This document shows positions 8,246 through 13,970 of a stretch of DNA of 25,940 nt, piece by piece (the first letter of the stretch is position 1; every line of letters begins with the position of its first letter). Under the pieces are notes generated by a model. The model was not told the origin of the DNA. It worked only from the letters and a program-made list of their open reading frames with translations, and made no database searches. The position numbers were made by a program, and so were the translations under genes. This DNA is from Sphaerochaeta sp. (GTDB taxonomy: Bacteria > Spirochaetota > Spirochaetia > Sphaerochaetales > Sphaerochaetaceae), in the NCBI GenBank assembly GCA_003456855.1, contig DMOO01000186.1, positions 1 to 25,940 of the forward strand, written 5' to 3'.

Positions 8246-9055
8246 ATGAACAAAGAGAAGATAGTTCTAGCACTCAAAATCTTGAAAAAGAGCCTTGAAT
8301 CCCAAATATCAAACACGAAAAGCGCTTTGGGCAAGACGAGGAAAGGGACAATCTATGTCAAAAAAGAGCATGGGAAAAGCCGTATCTATGTAGTTGATAA
8401 GTCTGGCACTGGAAAAACAAGATATCTTGGCAAGGAGAACAAGCAGGAAATTCAGATTTATTCGCAGAAGCGTTACAACTTGCATCTGCTGAGAAAGGCA
8501 GAGCAGGAGAAGGACCAGGTAGAGAAATGCCTTGAGATACTTGAGCCAAATGCGGATATTGAAAAAGTCTATGACTCCATGCCAGTGGTTCTGAAGCCTT
8601 ACATAACAGCAAATGAGTAAACAGATCTTGGTTATGCACAAAGATGGCAGAATAAGATCGTTGACCAAGCAAGGAGGCTTGAAGAGGATGAAGGCTTCAA
8701 AACGATGAGGGGAGACATCGTCAGGTCAAAGAGTGAGGTGATAATAGCTGACAGGCTCTTCAAGGCCGGCATCCCGTACCGTTATGAAGTGACCTTTCCT
8801 ATGAAGTTCGAGGATCTCAAGAATGTCTATCCAGACTTTCAGATACTCAAGCCCAGCACAAAGGAAGTGTTCTTCTGGGAGCACCTGGGTATGATGGACG
8901 ATCCCAAATACGCCAATTCGCAACTCAAGAAAATCTCTGGCTATGCCCGCAAAGGCTACATAGTTGGTAAGAACCTGATTCTGACCTTTGAATCCAAGGA
9001 GAGACCGCTGGATATAGTCTGTGTGGACAAACTGATAGAGGCAGTTCTTCTATAA
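8246..9055 (+). pseudogene. Nuclease-like gene interrupted by one in-frame stop
   Basis: Two open stretches, 8246-8620 and 8621-9055, lie in the same frame and are separated by a single TAA at 8618-8620. There is no frameshift and no other stop. Together they encode about 269 residues. The family is a hypothetical protein common in gut Firmicutes: a helical N-terminus followed by a C-terminal domain starting near RSKSEVIIADRL. The pattern SKSE, then YPDF, then FFWEHLG resembles a PD-(D/E)XK nuclease core; that reading is inference. The part after the stop is intact to its own end, so the break seems recent, or it could be an assembly error or read-through. The Met at 8705 could give a 116-residue fragment, but no Shine-Dalgarno precedes it. 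The start at 8246 follows GGGAGGG. Confidence 0.8.
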
Positions 9056-9092
9056 AGATTTCGCATCCAGGAAGAAAAACAAAATTAAAAGA

Positions 9093-9179
9093 TATAATCG
9101 TTTAGTAAATAATATGATCTAAAGCATTATACTAAATTAACTTGCACCATTAGTAGAATAATACTATATTATGTGCAAG
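9093..9179 (+). promoter_or_regulatory. Upstream region of the secreted operon: promoter boxes and nested inverted repeats
   Basis: A TATAAT lies at 9093-9098 with no good -35. Downstream, TTTAGTA (9101-9107) pairs with TACTAAA (9130-9136). CTTGCAC (9141-9147) pairs with GTGCAAG (9173-9179), and TAGTA/TACTA (9151-9155, 9162-9166) is nested inside. A second possible promoter is TTGCAC (9142-9147) with TATATT (9165-9170), 17 bases apart; its -35 would lie in one arm of the repeat. The repeats may be an operator or a leader hairpin. Confidence 0.4.
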
Positions 9180-9221
9180 GGAACATTGTTAATATAATAA
9201 TAAACTAGGAAGGATAAGGCT

Positions 9222-9767
9222 ATAAAAAAAAGATTGGCTTCATTACTATTTTTGAGTCTCATTGTTTTTTTCTTGTTTGGTGCGGATAAGGAATATGCAT
9301 CTTCAAGTTTTAAGTTGGCTCATAACGTGAATGTCTCCAAATCATATTACTGTGAATTCTGGGTTCCTGGAACAACAAACAAGATGTTAACCAAGAATTT
9401 CAACCAAGGGGGCACATACCTGTTTACTACCTTGGCAATTTATTTCAACACAAGAATAGTTGGGGTTTCACTAAATGTTTCTTTCACAGATCTCCTGAAC
9501 ACAGATAACAGTTCATCATATGTTCCGTATACAATGGTGATTCTTGCTCCGGATTCAACGACCGAATTGGTCTCTGTCACCAATGCTAGCGGTGGACACG
9601 GAGCAGGCAGTGCTACGCTTCTTAATAACGCCACATTGACAAAATATGACACTGATTCCGTGTGGAACACCGATGAGATTGCAGATTTCCAAATAACAAT
9701 CGACGCCTCTGAGGCTCCTGCCGGAACCTATCAGTCGACAATTACGATTACACTTACAGGACCATGA
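9222..9767 (+). CDS. Secreted beta-rich protein 1 of a four-gene operon, likely ATA start
   Basis: I do not recognise a named family. A strong AGGAAGG lies at 9208-9214. Seven bases downstream, ATA (9222) opens a frame reading KKRLASLLFLSLIVFFLF, a textbook signal peptide with a basic n-region. The only conventional start nearby, TTG at 9234, is 19 bases from that ribosome site and would remove all basic residues, so ATA is the more likely start, or a mutated ATG. The mature part (about 155 residues) is rich in Ser, Thr, Asn and alternating hydrophobics, predicted all-beta, with one Cys. It ends in AGTYQSTITITLTGP. The G-x-Y-x(3)-alternating pattern recurs at the C-termini of all four proteins and resembles the last strand of pilin or spore-coat-U-like subunits. 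The stop is one base before the next ATG. Confidence 0.7.
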   Translation: MKKRLASLLFLSLIVFFLFGADKEYASSSFKLAHNVNVSKSYYCEFWVPGTTNKMLTKNFNQGGTYLFTTLAIYFNTRIVGVSLNVSFTDLLNTDNSSSYVPYTMVILAPDSTTELVSVTNASGGHGAGSATLLNNATLTKYDTDSVWNTDEIADFQITIDASEAPAGTYQSTITITLTGP

Positions 9768-9768
9768 G

Positions 9769-10515
9769 ATGAGAAAGAAGATTATGATTTTGTTGATTAT
9801 CTTAATTCTCTTTGTTTCCCATGCTAATGCTGATTCAGAGTATGCTGTAAAGGGTGAGGCTTCTAAAATTATAACAGCGTACAAGAGCCTTATCTCAGAA
9901 GGTGTCCCAGACAAAGCTGCGGAGTTGAGGCTTCTTGACTCCAATAGCTCCGAGTTCTCTTCCGGTGAAATTCTAACATTGCCAATAAACGCAAGAAACA
10001 ACGAATACAGTGCTTTTTCCTGGGTCTTGGGAGGAAACATCTATGGACAGCTGACACTGGGTTTCTCCTTTGGACCAATGTATCTTGAAGGAGTGAGTAC
10101 GGCGAGCTCGATAATCCCATATAAAGTTGAGCTTGACCATACCTCCTCCAGAATTGGAAATACGCCTATCCCGGTTGGAGATTATTCTGGGGCTACGTCG
10201 TCTATTCTGAACAGCTTCACTGGATATTATTTCAAATACGCCGATTCAGTAACAGTTTCCGATTCCTCCATAAACGTCTCTTCTGCAACAAAGACCGCTT
10301 CCATTGTTTATGCAATGAGTACTTATACCACTGTCACAGATGTGAACAATGCAGCAGTTTCATATTCGGGTGGGGTATGCGACCATTGGAACAGATATGG
10401 TACGGCCATTGTAACCCTGGCAATTACAGCAGAAGGCAACAACACCTCTACAGGTGCTGCATTTCCAGATGGAGTCTACTACGCAGATGTCGTAGTAACG
10501 GTGACCGCACAATAG
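9769..10515 (+). CDS. Secreted beta-rich protein 2 of the operon
   Basis: Unrecognised protein of 248 residues. It has a signal peptide (basic MRKKIM, hydrophobic 6-17, likely cleavage after ANA at residue 21). The mature part begins with a short helical segment (IITAYKSLISEG, DKAAELRLL) and is otherwise predicted beta, with many Ser/Thr/Asn and a single Cys in GGVCDHW. An aromatic-rich stretch near 84-108 (FSWVLGGNIYGQLTLGFSFG) resembles amphipathic or membrane-active beta strands. It ends in DGVYYADVVVTVTAQ, the shared C-terminal strand. The ATG is one base after the previous stop, with AGGA upstream, so translation is probably coupled. A stop, 12 bases and AGAGGAAA lead to the next gene. 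Base composition is AT-richer than the flanking housekeeping genes. Confidence 0.75.
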   Translation: MRKKIMILLIILILFVSHANADSEYAVKGEASKIITAYKSLISEGVPDKAAELRLLDSNSSEFSSGEILTLPINARNNEYSAFSWVLGGNIYGQLTLGFSFGPMYLEGVSTASSIIPYKVELDHTSSRIGNTPIPVGDYSGATSSILNSFTGYYFKYADSVTVSDSSINVSSATKTASIVYAMSTYTTVTDVNNAAVSYSGGVCDHWNRYGTAIVTLAITAEGNNTSTGAAFPDGVYYADVVVTVTAQ

Positions 10516-10527
10516 AGGAAAGCTGGG

Positions 10528-11139
10528 ATGAAGAGAATCTTGACAGTGATAATAATTCTAACAACCTCTATCTTGTTTCTTCCTGCGGGTGAGACTCCCT
10601 GGTATGAACACTATATGCTTGGCTATGTTGATGTCAAAGTTGACTTCTCTGTGACTATCCTAGAGGAAGTTCTTCCCTTTGATCTTGACGGATCAGAGGT
10701 TGCATACAACGCAAACTACGCTTCCACGATTAATGGTCTGAGGGTGGGAACCTATACACTTATCTCCAACTCCGATGCATTTGAGCTTTATATCTCACAT
10801 ACTCCTCTTGTGTATAAATCTGGCAGCGGGGAAAACGATACGGGGACTCTTTCTCAGATTGATTATAGGCTTTATGCTGTTCTTGGAAACGAAAGCCTGT
10901 TCTACAGTGCCCTGAGCGATTCAAACGCCAGTACTCCAGACAGTACCACAAATAGAATTCTCATCGCTGGTGATGACAGCAATGTGTGGACCTCAAGTAC
11001 AACCTCTCTAGCAATAGTGAGCAAGAGTTTATACGTCAGTCTGGAGGACAACACCAGCGGAAGTACTGCGGAAACCGTTGATGATCTGAAGTCGGGAACC
11101 TATGAATCAACGATCTATTTCATGTTGAAGGGGCAATGA
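10528..11139 (+). CDS. Secreted beta-rich protein 3 of the operon
   Basis: Unrecognised protein of 203 residues with an N-terminal signal peptide (MKRILTVIIILTTSILFLPAG, cleavage near residue 21). The mature part has no Cys and is predicted beta. The stretch FELYISHTPLVYKSGSGEND followed by IDYRLYAVLG resembles FTIYISPTNKYSDAGTY followed by IYYDLYLGTG in the second half of protein 4, so these two share a domain. It ends in SGTYESTIYFMLKGQ, the operon's C-terminal strand motif. A Shine-Dalgarno (GAGGAAA) precedes the start at a suitable distance. The likely place is the periplasm or cell surface. A structural role as a subunit is inferred from the repeated architecture, not from a known family. 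Confidence 0.75.
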   Translation: MKRILTVIIILTTSILFLPAGETPWYEHYMLGYVDVKVDFSVTILEEVLPFDLDGSEVAYNANYASTINGLRVGTYTLISNSDAFELYISHTPLVYKSGSGENDTGTLSQIDYRLYAVLGNESLFYSALSDSNASTPDSTTNRILIAGDDSNVWTSSTTSLAIVSKSLYVSLEDNTSGSTAETVDDLKSGTYESTIYFMLKGQ

Positions 11140-11140
11140 T

Positions 11141-12457
11141 ATGAGAAGATTTCTGTTTGTTTTCTTTATTGCTCTTCTTTTTCCCGTAATGAGTTTGTTT
11201 GCTGGTGGAGCAAATGAGGGAAGGGTCTACTATTTCCCGAGAAACGTTGTCAACAATCAGAGTGTGATGATAGAACTCACTCAGGCAAAAAGTTTATCAA
11301 CTACAACGCTTGCTGCCGATTATGTCAACAATTCTACAGATAATCTGGCTATATTCAGACTCCGAGACTCTTTGAACTCCAGCTATAACAGTGGCTCAGG
11401 GGTAATAGTAACCATATCGAGTGAAAGCGATTGGTATTTTGTTCATGAGAACAACCCTACAAGTAAACGAAGCTTCCAGTTGCAGGCTTTCTGCGTTGAC
11501 AGAGCATCTACGGATTATTCCGCAGATTCCTTCCAGGCGCTTTCCTCTTCAACGACTCTAGGGGAGAGTGGAGCTTCAACATATTTCAAATATGAGAATG
11601 GTGTCTACACCATGCTTTTGCCATACACTTCTTTCAGCTGGAAATTCAACTTGAAGGTTGGATTGGCTTATCTTGCAGCGTATATTCGTGAATTCGATGT
11701 ATGTGTCGTCATCCCTGATGATAATACAAATTTGGAGTCCGGATACTATACGACGACATTGACCATTTCCAGCACCACCTATCAGGAGACAAATAGCAAC
11801 GGAAATGCAGATGGAAATGCTAAAACCATGACAGAGACTATAACACTTCGTGGTTATGTGGGTGTTGATCCAGGAGAAAGTGGAGGCGTTTACAGCTTCT
11901 CGATCGGATCTTTGGCAGATACGTACTCAATGGATCTCGGTATAACCACACAAAGCACTCCATATGCTGTTGCATCCGCCTCATTCCTGTACAATGAGCT
12001 GGTTACTTCCCTTACATCCAACGCTGCAAGCAGATTCACTATTTACATCTCGCCGACAAATAAGTACAGTGATGCGGGAACATACAAGTTCATAAAGATC
12101 GGAAGTGAAAACCAGGCAAGAACAGATGTAAATACGATTTACTATGATTTGTATCTAGGAACAGGCTCAGGGTATAAATCCATAGGTTCGGCTGGAAGCT
12201 ACACGCTTAACGAAGGTACGATTGGGAGTGCAGGAAAACTGAGCGACTCTGTTTCGACAACGTACTACATACGTCCGAAGTATTCTTATCAGCAAACGTC
12301 ATCAACTGGTATTTTAGGAAGCAACAGCAACGAATACATGGAGAAATGGGAACTCGACCAACCCATTTATCTGATGCTTACAACGGAATCCCTTGCGGCC
12401 ACCCATAATCCGGGCATGTACTACTCCAATGTCTATTTCACGCTTGTGTACAAGTGA
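11141..12457 (+). CDS. Secreted two-domain beta-rich protein 4 of the operon
   Basis: The largest member (438 residues) has a signal peptide (MRRFLFVFFIALLFPVMSLFA, then GGANEG). The mature part seems to hold two related halves. The first ends with SGYYTTTLTISS near residue 200-211 and a long Ser/Asn loop leading to TETITLRGYVG. The second runs from GGVYSFSIGSL to the C-terminus and ends NPGMYYSNVYFTLVYK. Both endings match the G-x-Y strand motif of proteins 1-3, and the second half also resembles protein 3. Two Cys (AFCVD, DVCVV) in the first half could form a disulfide. It is one base downstream of protein 3, with AAGGGG as Shine-Dalgarno. As the largest, two-domain member it could be a tip or anchor component; this is inference. 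Confidence 0.75.
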   Translation: MRRFLFVFFIALLFPVMSLFAGGANEGRVYYFPRNVVNNQSVMIELTQAKSLSTTTLAADYVNNSTDNLAIFRLRDSLNSSYNSGSGVIVTISSESDWYFVHENNPTSKRSFQLQAFCVDRASTDYSADSFQALSSSTTLGESGASTYFKYENGVYTMLLPYTSFSWKFNLKVGLAYLAAYIREFDVCVVIPDDNTNLESGYYTTTLTISSTTYQETNSNGNADGNAKTMTETITLRGYVGVDPGESGGVYSFSIGSLADTYSMDLGITTQSTPYAVASASFLYNELVTSLTSNAASRFTIYISPTNKYSDAGTYKFIKIGSENQARTDVNTIYYDLYLGTGSGYKSIGSAGSYTLNEGTIGSAGKLSDSVSTTYYIRPKYSYQQTSSTGILGSNSNEYMEKWELDQPIYLMLTTESLAATHNPGMYYSNVYFTLVYK

Positions 12458-12584
12458 TCTGTGAACTTTCTTGTGGCTCATATGTAGTTTTGTGTTGTCT
12501 CGCTTGGGTTGTGTTGTTCTGGCTCCTGTTTGGGGGTAGGTTTGTCTCAGAAAGACCTTTTTAAGGGGTTAAAGGGGCAAACAC

Positions 12585-13910
12585 ATGAAAAGAAAGACAG
12601 TATCAATCTTGATGACAGCGGCATTGGCGACGACAATGTTGTTCGCTTCCGGCTGTGCTGAGACAACGGCGGTTTCCTCGGAGAGTGCAGAGAAAATTGC
12701 AGCAACGGTGACTTCTGGGACATCGTTTACCGATTCCTCGGATGGTGGTCATGCCATTCTGGCGGACGGTGTGAGCGTAGCGTATGACGATATCAGTGTC
12801 ACAAAGACCGGTGATTCATCGGGTGACAACGCGGACTTCTACGGAGAGAACGCAGCGGTGTTCGCGACCAACGGAGCCACACTTACAATCAGCGATGCAG
12901 TGATAAATTCGGACGGAACCCATGCCAACGGAGTCTTCTCCTATGGTGAGGGCACGACGGTGATCATCTCGGACTCTGAGATCTATACAGTGGGCAACTG
13001 CTCCGGTGGACTGATGACCACCGGTGGCGGAACGATGAACGCAACCGACCTGACGATTCTGACCAAGGGCAACTCCTCGGCGGCGATCAGATCAGACAAG
13101 GGCGGCGGGACAGTCAACGTCACAGGCGGAAGCTACACAACAGAGGGCACAGGGTCCCCTGCGATCTACAGCACAGCTGACATCACGGTGACCGACGCCT
13201 ACCTTGAGTCCACAGTGTCGCAGGGTGTGGTCATCGAGGGCCGCAACTCCGTCACTCTGAACAACTGCACACTGGTTGCAGCCAACACAAAGAAGAACAG
13301 CAAGAAGTCCTCGATCTACGAGGCTGTGATGATCTACCAGAGCATGTCGGGTGACGCATCGGTGGGAACCTCGGAGTTCACAATGAACGGAGGCAGCCTG
13401 ACAAACGCAGACGGAGACATCTTCTTCGTGAACAACACAGCCTGCATCATCACACTCAACGGTGCAGAGATCGTGAACAACGATGCCTCAGGCGCCTTCC
13501 TCAGGGCAGAGGCGACAGGTTGGGGTTCAGAGGGCTCGAACGGCGGAAAGGTCAACCTCTATGCCACAGACCAGGAGATCAACGGTGATATTCTTGTTGA
13601 CGAGATCTCTATTCTGAACCTGTACCTCAAGGAGGGCTCCAGCTTTGTTGGTTCCCTGAATTCCTCTGGGCAGGAGGGCGATGTCTATGTAGAGCTCGAC
13701 TCAACAAGCACATGGACACTTACAGGCGACAGCTATGTTTCAGGTCTCACATGCTCTGTTGGAAGCATCGAGCTGAACGGCTACAAGCTCTATGTCAATG
13801 GAGTGGAGTACACAGAGGGCTCCGAGAGTACTGGAAGCGCCTTCGAGATCGTCTCCTCAAGCTCATCCAAGAGTTCAAGCTCGAGCCATTCGTCAAAGCC
13901 TGGCAAATAA
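12585..13910 (+). CDS. Beta-helix-like surface lipoprotein with serine-rich tail
   Basis: The 441-residue protein starts with a lipoprotein signal (MKRKTVSILM then a hydrophobic core, lipobox ASGC, Cys24). From about residue 50 to 330 it shows repeated units of the type GG-x-V-N-V-x-G-G/S-x-Y-T-T, ITVTDAYLES and SVTLNNCTL. This is the pattern of right-handed parallel beta-helix proteins. Similar gut-bacterial proteins are often named carbohydrate-binding or adhesin-like. The tail (about 424-441) is a serine/lysine run, SSSSSKSSSSSHSSKPGK, perhaps a flexible or wall-associated segment. No catalytic residues could be assigned. The start follows AAAGGGG at seven bases. It lies directly upstream of a MacB-like ABC transporter that has its own promoter. 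Exposed on the outer surface, it could bind host or plant glycans; this is inference. Confidence 0.75.
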   Translation: MKRKTVSILMTAALATTMLFASGCAETTAVSSESAEKIAATVTSGTSFTDSSDGGHAILADGVSVAYDDISVTKTGDSSGDNADFYGENAAVFATNGATLTISDAVINSDGTHANGVFSYGEGTTVIISDSEIYTVGNCSGGLMTTGGGTMNATDLTILTKGNSSAAIRSDKGGGTVNVTGGSYTTEGTGSPAIYSTADITVTDAYLESTVSQGVVIEGRNSVTLNNCTLVAANTKKNSKKSSIYEAVMIYQSMSGDASVGTSEFTMNGGSLTNADGDIFFVNNTACIITLNGAEIVNNDASGAFLRAEATGWGSEGSNGGKVNLYATDQEINGDILVDEISILNLYLKEGSSFVGSLNSSGQEGDVYVELDSTSTWTLTGDSYVSGLTCSVGSIELNGYKLYVNGVEYTEGSESTGSAFEIVSSSSSKSSSSSHSSKPGK

Positions 13911-13934
13911 TGTTGAAATAGGGGTCTGCACAAG

Positions 13935-13964
13935 TTGCCATTGACTCGCCTTTGAAGTTATCTT
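13935..13964 (+). promoter_or_regulatory. Promoter of the ABC transporter, predicted leaderless
   Basis: -35 TTGCCA (13935-13940), 18-base spacer, -10 TATCTT (13959-13964), then 6 bases to the ATG at 13971. No Shine-Dalgarno sequence is present between the lipoprotein stop and this start. Confidence 0.55.
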
Positions 13965-13970
13965 TACCTC

